From the NCBI RefSeq assembly GCF_003634095.1, contig NZ_RBIR01000005.1:208135-272134 (forward strand): a stretch of DNA of 64,000 bases, written 5' to 3'. How positions within the stretch are numbered: position 1 is the first letter of the stretch; each line of letters starts with the position of its first letter. The position numbers were made by a program, and so were the translations under genes. The notes beneath the pieces are model-generated. The model was given only the letters and a program-made list of their open reading frames with translations, made no database searches and was not told where the DNA came from. Below are positions 8,661 to 17,274 of the stretch, one piece after another. Source of the DNA: Arthrobacter oryzae (lineage in GTDB: Bacteria; Actinomycetota; Actinomycetes; Actinomycetales; Micrococcaceae).

Positions 8661-10877
8661 GTGGGCATATCGCGAAGCATCCGGACGGCAGTAATAGGCG
8701 CCGGTCCCCGGGGCACGAGCGTGCTGGAACGGCTCCTCGCCAATTGGGCCTCCACTGGACCCGCCGGAACCCTGCACGTGGACGTGATCGACCCGTACCC
8801 GGCCGGCCCCGGGCACGTCTGGCAGCCCGGACAGTCGCGGTTGTACCTGATGAACACGCAGTCCTTCTATCCCACGGTCATCCCCGAGGACCGGGAGCTT
8901 GCCGAACCCCTGTCCGGAGGCACGTTCGACCAGTGGCGCGAACTGCAGCAACGCCACCCCGATCCGTCGCTGACTGAGGCGGAACGCGACGAGGTGTCCG
9001 GGCTTGGCCAGGCAGACTTTCCCAGCCGCGCCCTGTATGGCCGCTACCTGCGGTCCACCCTCGAGGAACTGCTCACCCGGCTGCCGGCGGGCGTCACAGT
9101 GGACTTCCATGCGGCGTCGGCCACGTCCGTCCGCCACGCGGCGGCCGGCCCCGGGGAGCCGGAGGCCGCACCGGAGCGGTCCTCGGTGCGGTTCGACGTC
9201 GTCCTCGACGACGGCACGGTGCTGACCGTCGACTCCGTGGTGCTGGCCCTCGGCCACCTGGCCGCGCAGTTGAACGCCGAGCAGCGCGAGCTGTTGTCCG
9301 CGGCGGAGGAGCTCGGGCTCCTCTACGTGGCGCCGGCGGCACCCGCCGACGTCGACTGGTCCGTGGTGCCGGCTGGCCAGCCCGTCCTGGTGCGCGGCAT
9401 GGGCCTGAACTTCTTTGACGTCATGGGGCAGCTGACGGAGGGGCGCGGCGGCCGGTTCCAGGTCGCCGAGGGCACCAGCGAACTGACTTACCTGGCCTCG
9501 GGCCGCGAGCCGCTCATCATTGCCGCCTCCCGCCGGGGGACCCCCTACCGGGCGAAGGCGACGCTCGCGGGCTACTACCCTGGCGCGGTCCAGTTGCGGT
9601 ATTGCACCGAGGCTGCGATCGCGAAGCTTGCCGACTCCGGCATCCGGCCGTCATTTGACTACGACCTCTGGCCGCTCCTGCACCGGGACGCCATTTGGGC
9701 CTACTACTCGACGCTGGCGCGCTCGCAGCCTGATGCCATTCTGACCGACCCGGCCGAGTTCCTGCGCACGCTGGACGAGGCCCTGCGGCCGCACGCGCAT
9801 TCGACCGGGAGGTGGGAACACACCACGGAATCGGTGATAGCCGTCCATGTCCGGGAAGTCCACCGCCTGGACCTGCTCGGTCTCGCCGCGCCCCTGGCCG
9901 GACGCTCGTTCGGCTCCCGGGCTGAACTGGACGCCGCCGTCGTGGACTACCTGCTCGATGACGCACGGCGCTCCGCACTCGGTGAAGACGACGCAGTGAA
10001 GATGGCGATCGGCGCACTGCACCATGGCCGGGCCGTGCTCAAGACCGCCGTGGCCGATAGCGGCATCACGGACGAATCCTGGGTGGCCGGCCTCCGCGGC
10101 TGGTTCGAATCCTTCGTGGAAGGACTGGCGAGCGGGCCGCCGGCATTGCGCGCCGCGCAACTGGCGGCGCTGGCCCGGGCCGGGATAGTCCGCTTCGTGG
10201 GTCCGGATCCCAAATTCGGCGTGGACCGCCGGGCCCGGATGTTTACCGCGGCGTCACCCTGGGTGGGCGGCGGCACCGATGAACGCCTCGACGCCGGCCC
10301 GGGCGACGCTGGAACAGACGAGACCACAGCAGATGCCCGTCTCGGTGCAGGTACGGGTGCAGTTACGGGTGCGGGTCTTGGCGCCGGCCGTCCGGCCGTC
10401 GGCAGTGTGACGGGTGCCCTTGCAGGAGGTTTCGGGGCGGGCAGTGCCGTTGCGGGCAGTGCCGGGGCCGCGTCCCGGCCGGGCACCGTGCGTGCCGGGA
10501 GCGCGCTGGCCGCCGCGGTGACAGCGACGGCGATGATCGAGGCGCTGGCACCGGCCAACCGGGTGGCGGTCAACGCCTCGGCGCTGCTGGAGCAGTTGCT
10601 GGCCGAGGGCCTTGTCCGGCCACGCCTGATGATGACCGCGGAGGGAATCCCGGTGCAGACCTCCGGCCTGGACGTCCTCCCGCATCCGTATCGCCCGCTG
10701 GGAGCCAACGGGTCCGTGACGGAGGGACTTTACGTGATCGGACTCCAGCTCTCCGCGGCGCAGTGGGGCACGGCCATCGCCGCCGAGGCGAAGCCGAGTT
10801 CCGGCCCCGTCTACCGCAGCGGCCAGCGCACCCTGCGCGACGCCGACGAAATCGCCCGCGACATCCTGGACCGCTAG
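8661..10877 (+). CDS. FAD/NAD(P)-binding protein (NAD_binding_9-like)
   Basis: Large flavoprotein of about 738 residues with an N-terminal dinucleotide-binding signature TAVIGAGPRGTSVLERLLA and then DPYPAGPGHVW, as in actinobacterial FAD-NAD(P)-binding proteins of the PF13454 type. The reaction is unknown. I chose the GTG at 8661 because it sits just before the Rossmann fold; a GTG at 8565 is in frame but would overlap the divergent peptidase start. Around residues 540-620 (about 10280-10510) is a Gly/Ala/Val/Thr-rich stretch with short degenerate repeats (GAGTGAVTGAGLGAG), probably a flexible insertion. It is convergent with the secreted nuclease gene, and an 81-nt hairpin lies between them. 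Confidence 0.8.
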   Translation: MGISRSIRTAVIGAGPRGTSVLERLLANWASTGPAGTLHVDVIDPYPAGPGHVWQPGQSRLYLMNTQSFYPTVIPEDRELAEPLSGGTFDQWRELQQRHPDPSLTEAERDEVSGLGQADFPSRALYGRYLRSTLEELLTRLPAGVTVDFHAASATSVRHAAAGPGEPEAAPERSSVRFDVVLDDGTVLTVDSVVLALGHLAAQLNAEQRELLSAAEELGLLYVAPAAPADVDWSVVPAGQPVLVRGMGLNFFDVMGQLTEGRGGRFQVAEGTSELTYLASGREPLIIAASRRGTPYRAKATLAGYYPGAVQLRYCTEAAIAKLADSGIRPSFDYDLWPLLHRDAIWAYYSTLARSQPDAILTDPAEFLRTLDEALRPHAHSTGRWEHTTESVIAVHVREVHRLDLLGLAAPLAGRSFGSRAELDAAVVDYLLDDARRSALGEDDAVKMAIGALHHGRAVLKTAVADSGITDESWVAGLRGWFESFVEGLASGPPALRAAQLAALARAGIVRFVGPDPKFGVDRRARMFTAASPWVGGGTDERLDAGPGDAGTDETTADARLGAGTGAVTGAGLGAGRPAVGSVTGALAGGFGAGSAVAGSAGAASRPGTVRAGSALAAAVTATAMIEALAPANRVAVNASALLEQLLAEGLVRPRLMMTAEGIPVQTSGLDVLPHPYRPLGANGSVTEGLYVIGLQLSAAQWGTAIAAEAKPSSGPVYRSGQRTLRDADEIARDILDR

Positions 10878-10911
10878 CAGGCACTTGCGCCTCCGGAGCA
10901 CCCGCGAAGAA

Positions 10912-10992
10912 TGAGCATGCCCTCCGCCCGGGCTGAGCAACGGACACATGGTGCTTATGTCCGTTGCTGCGGGCCAGGGGAGGGCATGCTCA
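10912..10992. repeat. 81-nt nested hairpin between convergent genes
   Basis: Two nested perfect inverted repeats. The outer 14-bp arms TGAGCATGCCCTCC/GGAGGGCATGCTCA are at 10912-10925 and 10979-10992. The inner 11-bp arms AGCAACGGACA/TGTCCGTTGCT lie around a short loop. The segment joining them (GCCCGGGCTG against GCGGGCCAGG) pairs only partly. There is no T-tract. It may be a bidirectional terminator without a U-run, or a palindromic repeat element. Confidence 0.7.
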
Positions 10993-11023
10993 CTGGTGCG
11001 GGCCGGGAACCCGGGCTACTACC

Positions 11024-14000
11024 TCACAAGCCCTTGAGGCATTTCCGGAAGGCGGCCATGGCCGTCCCGTAGTTGACCTGGCCCACGATGTCCGAGGGCC
11101 GCGTCGGCTTGACCGGAGCGGTGCATTTCGACGGCACGGGGACGCTCGCCGCGACCTTCACCGCAGTTTTCACTACAGTGCCGGATTCGACGGCGGTGAG
11201 CACCAGGGTGCCCGTGCCCGCAGCGGCGCCCGAGGGAACCGCCACGCTCACGGCGGCGGCGCCGCCGCTCACAGGGACCGTCCCGAGGGACGTCACGGTG
11301 CCCGCGGCATCCATGAACTCGGCGCGCAGCGAGGCGTTCACCGGGCTGCCCAGCGAGGTGAGGTCCAGCTTCGAAACCGCCAGCGTGATCGCTTCCCCGG
11401 CCTTGACCTCGGCCGCCGTCGTGTTCACGACCGCCACCGACCGGCGGGCGAAGTCGGGCGCGACGGGGTTGTGGCCCTGCAGGTACTTGATCCACGCGTC
11501 GCGGTCCACCAGCCCGGAGTCCTTGGTGCCGGCGCCTTCCTTGAAGATCCGGAAGTTGTCACCGCCCGTGGCCAGGAAGTTGAACGTCCCGATCCGGTAG
11601 GACTTGGCCGGGTCAATGAGTTCACCGTTGACCCGGATCGAGGTGATCCGGTCCCCGGCGGCGCGCCCGGCGTCGTAGGTGTAGTTCACGTTCTTGGACA
11701 AGCCCAGCTGCTGGTAGGTGCGGCTGGGAACCGTGCCGTCCGGGTTGGTCTGCCACTGCTGTTCCAGCAGGGTCTTGAACTGCGCACCGCTCAGGGACGT
11801 GGTCCACAGATTGTTCACGAACGGCAGCACGGCGTTGGCCTCGGCGTATGTGATGGTGCCGTCGGGCGCGTAGTACAGCTCGTTGCGCAGTCCGCCCGGG
11901 TTCACGACGCCGATTTCGGCGGCACCGAGTTCCGGCGCCTTCAGCGCATCCACGAGGGAGTCCGCCACAAGGTTGCCCAGAGTGGACTCGCTGGCCCGGT
12001 CATCTCGCACGGCCGGGGAGCCGGCGAATGCGGTGGTGATATCGGCGGTGACCTTGCCGACAGGCTGGTTGCCCACCACGGCGGCGTCGGCCAGGGCCTT
12101 GTCCACGATGGCCTTGACGGCGGCGACCCGCGGGTAGGTGGCCACAAGATCGGCCGCCGGCTGTGCTGCACTGGTGGTGCGCTGGACATTACCGGCTTTG
12201 TACCCGGTCACCGCCATCGTCTTGGTGTCGACCGTCAGCTGGATCTGGCCGATGAACTCGCCGTAGTTTCCGGTCTGGACGATCGGGCGGGTCCTGCCCG
12301 TGGGCTGGCCGGCCGAATCCAGGACGGGCGCGTCCCAGGCGTACTGCTTGTGGGTGTGGCCGTTGAAGATTGCTGCAACGTCCGGACTGACCTTCTGGAC
12401 CATCTTGGCGAAGGGGCCGCCGGCGGCGACCTCCTGGTCCAAAGTGGCGCCGTCGGGCGCACCGGACCCGGCGCCGTCGTGGTTCTCCACGATGATGACG
12501 TCAGCGAGCTTGCCCGCCTTGATCTTCGCCGCGACCCTGTTGATGGCGTCGACGGGATCGCCGAATTCAAGGTCAGAGATGCCCGCCGGCGTGACCAGGG
12601 AGGGGACTTCCTGGGTGACGGTGCCGATCACGGCAACCTTCACGCCATTCATGTCCAGGACCGTATACTCCGGCAGGACCGGGGTGGTGGTGCCCTTGGC
12701 GTAGACGTTGGCGCCCAGGTACGGGAATTTGGCGTTGCTTCCGCCGGCGGTGACGCGGTCGCGCAGGTCCGCCCACCCGCCGTCGAACTCATGGTTGCCC
12801 ACCGCGGAGGTGCGCAGGTCCAGGGCGTTCAGCACGTCGATGGTCGGCTGATCCTTCGCGATCGCCGAGGCGAACAGCGAGGCGCCGATGTTGTCCCCTG
12901 CCGATATGAACGCCGTGGCGCCCGGGGCGGCAGCGGCGCGAAGCTTCTCGATGGTCCCCGCGAAGAACACGGTGTTGGAATCGATGCGGCCATGGAAGTC
13001 GTTGATGCCCAGGAAGTTCAGCTCGACGCTGGCCGGGGTGACAGGCAAGTTCAGGCCCACCACCACGGGATCGTGGTCACTGGCCCGGAACTGGTCCGCG
13101 GCGTAGTAGTCGGTGACGTTGTTGTTGTAACGGCTGTACTCCAGCGCCACCGACTCCACGGAGTTGATGTTCCAGATGTCGGCGCCGGAAACCGCGGCGT
13201 TGGCAGCCGGCGAGGCGAGGATATGGTCCAGCGAACCCACGAGGCCGCCGAACAGGTAGGAGTGCTTGGCGGACCCGTCCGCGTTCTTGGCCTTCTCGTC
13301 CTGATTGACGTACCCGGCGGCCGTGAGGACCTTGATCGGGTCCTCCTTGGCGTAGGAATTGAAGTCACCGATCAGGAAAACCTTGTCCGTGCCCTTGGAC
13401 TTCTGCAGTTCCTCGGAGAAGGCCAGCAGGGACTTTGCCTGGGCGGTGCGGGCCAGGTTCGAGGCGCCCTGGCCCTTGTCGGTGTCATCCGGCGTGGCGG
13501 CCGAGCCCTTGGACTTGAAGTGGTTGGCGATCGCGATGAACTTCTTGTCATCAGAGGCGCCGACGGGCTTGAAGACCTGGGCCATCGGCTTGCGGGCGCT
13601 GGCGAACGCGACCGTGTCGTTGTGGATGATGGAGTCGCCGAGAGGTTCGGCGACGGCTTTCTTGTAGATGAACGCGGTGCGGATCATGTCCTCGTCGGCC
13701 AGCGGCGGTGCGTTGGCGGGGGTGCGGACGTAGTCCCAGATGCCGGGCGTGGCGATGTTCAGGGCATCCACCAGCTTGGACAGGGCGTCGTCGCGGTTCT
13801 TGCCGAACTGCGCCGAGTTTTCGACCTCCATCAGCGTGACGACGTCGGCCCCGGACTTGGAGATGGCGGCGACGATCTTGTCCTGCTGCCGCTTGAAGTT
13901 CTCCGCGTTGGCGGCGCCGCGGACGTCGCAGCCGCCGCTGACGGTGATGGGGTTGCCCGCCCGGTCGGTGTAGAACTTGCAGCCGGCGATCTGGTCACCG

Positions 14001-15589
14001 GTGGTGGGGAAGTAGTTCAGGACGTTGAAGGAGGCGAGCTTGAGGTTGCCGCCCACGGCTGCTGGCGTGTCCGCGCGGGTGGCGCCGAAGCTTGCCGGCT
14101 GGACGGTGTCCGCGTTGGCGGGTGTCAGCTGGGTCAACGGCTGGAACTTCCAGGCATTGTTGGCGTAGCTGAGCACCACGTTGGTCTTGAACGTCACCGG
14201 CGCGCCGACCCGGACGTGATCCGCCGTGGTCAGGTACGGGAGCACCTGCGCCTTTGTAGCGGCGTCCTTGAGGAAGTTCGTGGTGGCGCCGTCGTCGAGC
14301 TTGATGCCGCGGGCGGCGTTCGCCGCGACGGTGGCGGTGTACTCCGCCGAGCCGAAGGGCGCGACGGCGGTGGGCTGTTCCAGAGGGGTGGTGCCGCCGG
14401 CCAGGCCGATCTCGCCGTACTGGTTGAGGGAGAAGTTGTCAGCGACCGTGACAGGACCCTGCGGCGTCAGCAGCATGCCCTCGAGGGATTCACGGAACGC
14501 TTCGTCGGCCGGGAGGGAGAAGCCGGTGGCCTTGACCTCCGGGGCGGCCTCGGTCAGCTTGGTGACCCCGGCAGTGCCGGCCACGTTGAGCTGGGTCATG
14601 CCGTAGTACTCGGCAACGTCGCCGGTGACTTCAAGGTAGTCGCCGATCTGCACGGAGCCGACGGCGGAGGGCGCGTAGACAAAGATGGCGTCCGACGCCG
14701 TGTGGTTGGCGGGCGTCAGGTCGCCGCCGGTGCTGGGCGTCTGGAGATAGAAGCCGGCGGAGCCGCCCGTGGGGAAGGCCGCAGTGACCTTGCCGCGGGT
14801 GGTGACGGAGGTGCCGGCGAGGGGGCTGGTGTTGCCGGTGCCTTGGATCTCGGCGATGGTCTTGGCTGCCGGGGGAGTGCCGGGGCCCGGATCCACGGGC
14901 GGATCCACGGGTCCCGGATCGGCGACGCCGTTGGCGGCCTTGGGGGTGATGGCGGCGTTCAGGGCGAAGTCGGCGGAGTTGTTGTTGCTGTCCGTTCCGC
15001 CGCTGCGGTTCATGCTCTTGACGTCCGTGTTGCCCGACGGAGCCGTTGCCGCCTGGGTCTCGAAGGTGTTGGAGGTCCCGTAGCCGAGCAGGTCGGCCAC
15101 GCTGGCGGGTTCGACCACGGAGCCGGTGGCCAGCGGGTTCAGGGCCGTGGACTGCTTGGCCAGGACGATCGTGCCGCCCGCGCCGGCGGGGTTGAACCCG
15201 GTCGCGGTAGCGTCTGCGGCGGGAAGGTCCAGTCCGACGGTGCCGTTGCTGCCGCCCTTGAGCAGGTAGTACCCCTTGCCGGCGATGGCGCCGGTGAGCG
15301 GAGCCGTGGTGGACGGGGCGGTGGTGCCCGACGCGGAGCGGTACTGGATTGACCAGCCGTCCAGGGCGACGGGGGCGTCCGAGGTGTTGTACAGCTCGAC
15401 GAACTTGTTCTTGTAGGCCGCTCCGGCGCTGCCGCCGCTGAGGTAGACCTCATTGATGACCACCGGCGAGTTTCCGGCGGCTGCCGGCGAGACCTCCAGT
15501 GCGGCGGCGGGCACCGCTGTCAGCGGCGCTGCGATGAGCCCCGCGGACAGAGCTGTGCCCAGCGCTGTTTTCCAATATGTGATTTTCAT
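11024..15589 (-). CDS. Secreted ExeM/NucH-type nuclease fused to 5'-nucleotidase, with N-terminal lamin-tail domain
   Basis: Exported protein of 1521 residues, likely scavenging phosphate and nucleosides from extracellular DNA. A signal peptide (about 1-30, ending AVPAAA) is followed by a lamin-tail domain (VVINEVYLSGG...KNKFVELYNTS, about 40-170) and a Pro-rich spacer. An OB-like region leads to an endonuclease/exonuclease/phosphatase domain (about 510-845: LASFNVLNYF, LMEVENS, LIGDFNS, SDHDPVVV). Next comes a metallophosphatase (about 855-1090: INDFHGR, GDNIGAS, GNHEFDGG, NGHTH) and a 5'-nucleotidase C-terminal domain. The tail after ~1390 is Ig-like, and the last 40 residues contain two cysteines. 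There is no LPXTG anchor, so it is probably released or loosely bound. ATG 15589 is the only start that keeps the signal peptide. Confidence 0.92.
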   Translation of the reverse strand: MKITYWKTALGTALSAGLIAAPLTAVPAAALEVSPAAAGNSPVVINEVYLSGGSAGAAYKNKFVELYNTSDAPVALDGWSIQYRSASGTTAPSTTAPLTGAIAGKGYYLLKGGSNGTVGLDLPAADATATGFNPAGAGGTIVLAKQSTALNPLATGSVVEPASVADLLGYGTSNTFETQAATAPSGNTDVKSMNRSGGTDSNNNSADFALNAAITPKAANGVADPGPVDPPVDPGPGTPPAAKTIAEIQGTGNTSPLAGTSVTTRGKVTAAFPTGGSAGFYLQTPSTGGDLTPANHTASDAIFVYAPSAVGSVQIGDYLEVTGDVAEYYGMTQLNVAGTAGVTKLTEAAPEVKATGFSLPADEAFRESLEGMLLTPQGPVTVADNFSLNQYGEIGLAGGTTPLEQPTAVAPFGSAEYTATVAANAARGIKLDDGATTNFLKDAATKAQVLPYLTTADHVRVGAPVTFKTNVVLSYANNAWKFQPLTQLTPANADTVQPASFGATRADTPAAVGGNLKLASFNVLNYFPTTGDQIAGCKFYTDRAGNPITVSGGCDVRGAANAENFKRQQDKIVAAISKSGADVVTLMEVENSAQFGKNRDDALSKLVDALNIATPGIWDYVRTPANAPPLADEDMIRTAFIYKKAVAEPLGDSIIHNDTVAFASARKPMAQVFKPVGASDDKKFIAIANHFKSKGSAATPDDTDKGQGASNLARTAQAKSLLAFSEELQKSKGTDKVFLIGDFNSYAKEDPIKVLTAAGYVNQDEKAKNADGSAKHSYLFGGLVGSLDHILASPAANAAVSGADIWNINSVESVALEYSRYNNNVTDYYAADQFRASDHDPVVVGLNLPVTPASVELNFLGINDFHGRIDSNTVFFAGTIEKLRAAAAPGATAFISAGDNIGASLFASAIAKDQPTIDVLNALDLRTSAVGNHEFDGGWADLRDRVTAGGSNAKFPYLGANVYAKGTTTPVLPEYTVLDMNGVKVAVIGTVTQEVPSLVTPAGISDLEFGDPVDAINRVAAKIKAGKLADVIIVENHDGAGSGAPDGATLDQEVAAGGPFAKMVQKVSPDVAAIFNGHTHKQYAWDAPVLDSAGQPTGRTRPIVQTGNYGEFIGQIQLTVDTKTMAVTGYKAGNVQRTTSAAQPAADLVATYPRVAAVKAIVDKALADAAVVGNQPVGKVTADITTAFAGSPAVRDDRASESTLGNLVADSLVDALKAPELGAAEIGVVNPGGLRNELYYAPDGTITYAEANAVLPFVNNLWTTSLSGAQFKTLLEQQWQTNPDGTVPSRTYQQLGLSKNVNYTYDAGRAAGDRITSIRVNGELIDPAKSYRIGTFNFLATGGDNFRIFKEGAGTKDSGLVDRDAWIKYLQGHNPVAPDFARRSVAVVNTTAAEVKAGEAITLAVSKLDLTSLGSPVNASLRAEFMDAAGTVTSLGTVPVSGGAAAVSVAVPSGAAAGTGTLVLTAVESGTVVKTAVKVAASVPVPSKCTAPVKPTRPSDIVGQVNYGTAMAAFRKCLKGL

Positions 15590-15608
15590 CCGCTCTAACT
15601 CTCATTAG

Positions 15609-15650
15609 GGTGCCCCGGGTAAGGGGCACGGTGCCCCGGGTAAAGGGCAG
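15609..15650. repeat. Two 21-bp direct repeats upstream of the secreted nuclease gene
   Basis: Units at 15609-15629 and 15630-15650 match at 19 of 21 positions. The first unit is itself palindromic (GTGCCCC...GGGGCAC). They begin 20 bp upstream of the ATG at 15589, so they could be an operator or a 5'-UTR element of the nuclease gene. The function is unproven. Confidence 0.6.
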
Positions 15651-15890
15651 GGTGCAGTGGGTCCGCCGAGTGCAGCGGACAGTGGCCGGCCGGAACTCCT
15701 GGTCAAGTCGTGCCGGGCCCATCCAAACAGGGGTGAATGAACAACGTGTGGATTTAACGTGCATTCGGCGGGACGTCCCCCAGCGAGACGCGCCGCAGCC
15801 TTCCCGGAGCGGCTCGAGGACCCCGGGCGATGGTGATTGGTGGTGCGGGTGAGCGGTGTCCGGGTGCCTCCACCGGGCGCTCCACAGCAG

Positions 15891-15936
15891 AATACCGGCC
15901 AGTAGTCCTCCGGGAAGGGTCTGGCCGGTATTTCTT
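15891..15936 (+). terminator. Terminator-like hairpin with no recognised upstream gene
   Basis: A perfect 12-bp inverted repeat AATACCGGCCAG/CTGGCCGGTATT (15891-15902, 15921-15932) is followed by TCTT on the plus strand. No plus-strand gene ends nearby. It lies in the 473-bp gap between the nuclease start and the VOC gene end, where I see no credible CDS. Confidence 0.5.
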
Positions 15937-15957
15937 ACAACAATTTTTGTAATTGGG

Positions 15958-15985
15958 AGGGGAGGGGCCGTCCGGCCCCTCCCCT
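15958..15985 (-). terminator. GC-rich hairpin, probable end of the VOC transcript
   Basis: A 13-bp inverted repeat AGGGGAGGGGCCG/CGGCCCCTCCCCT (15958-15970, 15973-15985) sits about 80 bp past the VOC stop codon. On the minus strand it is followed by an A/T-rich stretch (CCAATTACAAAAATTG) rather than a clean U-tract. Confidence 0.5.
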
Positions 15986-16011
15986 TAGTAGTGGCGGCTT
16001 AGTAGTGGCGG
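15984..16011. repeat. Tandem 14-bp duplication
   Basis: Two identical copies of CTTAGTAGTGGCGG lie head to tail at 15984-15997 and 15998-16011, between the VOC stop codon and its downstream hairpin. This looks like a replication-slippage product. Confidence 0.75.
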
Positions 16012-16062
16012 CCGGGCCCAGGCTTCAGGGCTGCGGTGGCAGCCCGGGCCAGGCGGCGGTGG

Positions 16063-16857
16063 TTAGGCGTCTTGGGCTCCCTGTCCGGTGTCAGCCACGA
16101 TCTTGAACATCGCGCCGGTGGGGTCACTCAGCGTGGCGAGCCGGCCGAATGGGGTGTCCTCCGGCGGGTGGATTACCGTGGCGCCGAGCGAGAGGGCCTG
16201 TGCAACGGTGGCGTCGGCGTCTGCAACGGCGAAGTAGACCTGCCAGTTGGAGGGAATCTCGGCCGGCAGATAAGCCGAAGCGTCCATGATGCCGGCCTTG
16301 GCCGACGGCCCGGCGCCCAGCGTGGTGTAGCGGAATTCCGGCGTGTCGCTCATGACGTCGGTGTCCCAGCCGAACACGTCCTGATAGAACGTGACGGCGG
16401 TCGCGTAGTCCTTGGTATGGAGCTCGTGCCAGGCAGGCGCCCCTGCTTCGGCTGCCAGTTCAAAGCCCTTCATCTCCCCGGGCTGCCACACGCCGACTGA
16501 CGCGCCGGTGGGGTCGCCGATCATGGCCATGCTGCCTTGCTCGGGGACCACCATGGGTTCCATGTAGACCTGTGCGCCGTGCTCGGCCGCGGCCTTGACG
16601 GTGGCGGCGGCGTCCTCCGTACGCAGGTACGTGGACCACATGTCCGGCCATGCTGCCTGGTCCGCCTGCTTTTGCATCAGGCCGGCCACGGACTTCCCGT
16701 CCTTCGATGCGGTGATGTAGCCGCCGTATTTCTCTTCATCACCGGTCTGGAACGTCCAGCCGAACAGTGCGCCGTAGAACGACTTGGCCTTGTCCGCATC
16801 GGATGTCATGAGGTCGATCCAGCACGGTGCGCCATTGGAGTGGTCGGGTGTAGGCAT
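16063..16857 (-). CDS. VOC family (glyoxalase/bleomycin-resistance-like) protein, two-domain
   Basis: Cytosolic protein of 264 residues built from two vicinal-oxygen-chelate repeats. The N-terminal repeat starts APCWIDLMTSDADKAKSFYGALFGW; the C-terminal repeat has WHELHTKDYATAVTFYQDVFGW. Both end with a typical strand (SMAMIGDPTGASVGVWQP and LATLSDPTGAMFKIV). Many such tandem proteins in actinobacteria are hydroxylase-like or of unknown function, so no substrate is assigned. I chose the ATG at 16857 (MPTPDHSNG) because AGGAG lies five bases upstream; the open frame continues far upstream without a plausible protein sequence. It stands alone, with hairpins downstream. Confidence 0.85.
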   Translation of the reverse strand: MPTPDHSNGAPCWIDLMTSDADKAKSFYGALFGWTFQTGDEEKYGGYITASKDGKSVAGLMQKQADQAAWPDMWSTYLRTEDAAATVKAAAEHGAQVYMEPMVVPEQGSMAMIGDPTGASVGVWQPGEMKGFELAAEAGAPAWHELHTKDYATAVTFYQDVFGWDTDVMSDTPEFRYTTLGAGPSAKAGIMDASAYLPAEIPSNWQVYFAVADADATVAQALSLGATVIHPPEDTPFGRLATLSDPTGAMFKIVADTGQGAQDA

Positions 16858-17092
16858 GAGGGCTCCTGCTCTCTGTGGCGTCCCGGCATCGTTGCGCGGG
16901 ACGCCGGACTCTGTGGTTTGTCGTAGCTTCTGGGTGGTGGCACTGGGTGATGGCCTGTGGGGGTCGTCACCGGGTTGTAGAGACACAGCGAGACTATGAC
17001 GTGGCACCGACACTTTCAATGGGCCGGCCGGGCGAGATGCCCTGGGCGGGCTCTGCGGTCTTCCAGATGTCCCGGGCCACGGAACGTTGCCG

Positions 17093-17149
17093 CTGCAGGG
17101 CAGATCAGGGCGAATGGCGGCCCGAGAACCGCCCTGATCTGCCCGCCAG
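17093..17149. repeat. 57-bp palindromic repeat, copy A (upstream of the DUF559 gene)
   Basis: Contains 15-bp arms GGGCAGATCAGGGCG/CGCCCTGATCTGCCC at 17098-17112 and 17130-17144. A second copy of the same length and flanks (CTGCAGGGCAG...CCCGCCAG) is at 18230-18286, on the other side of the DUF559-type gene. It lies in the 417-bp gap 16858-17274, which otherwise shows only short degenerate GATGGCGCC repeats and no CDS. Confidence 0.85.
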
Positions 17150-17274
17150 AGGGATCGGACCCTGGCCACTGATCCCTGATGGCGCCCTGATGGCGCCCTG
17201 GCGGCGCTCCAGTCAGAGACCGGGCCTGTGGATAACCAGCAACGCGAGGCTCGCAGGTGTGGCCTAATGGTCCA

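Noticed and set aside
10964..15352. A 1462-codon plus-strand open frame opposite the secreted nuclease gene
   Set aside because: It is a GC-driven shadow. The minus strand encodes a protein with signal peptide and clear catalytic motifs, while the plus-strand product is Gly/Arg/Val-rich with no recognisable domain.
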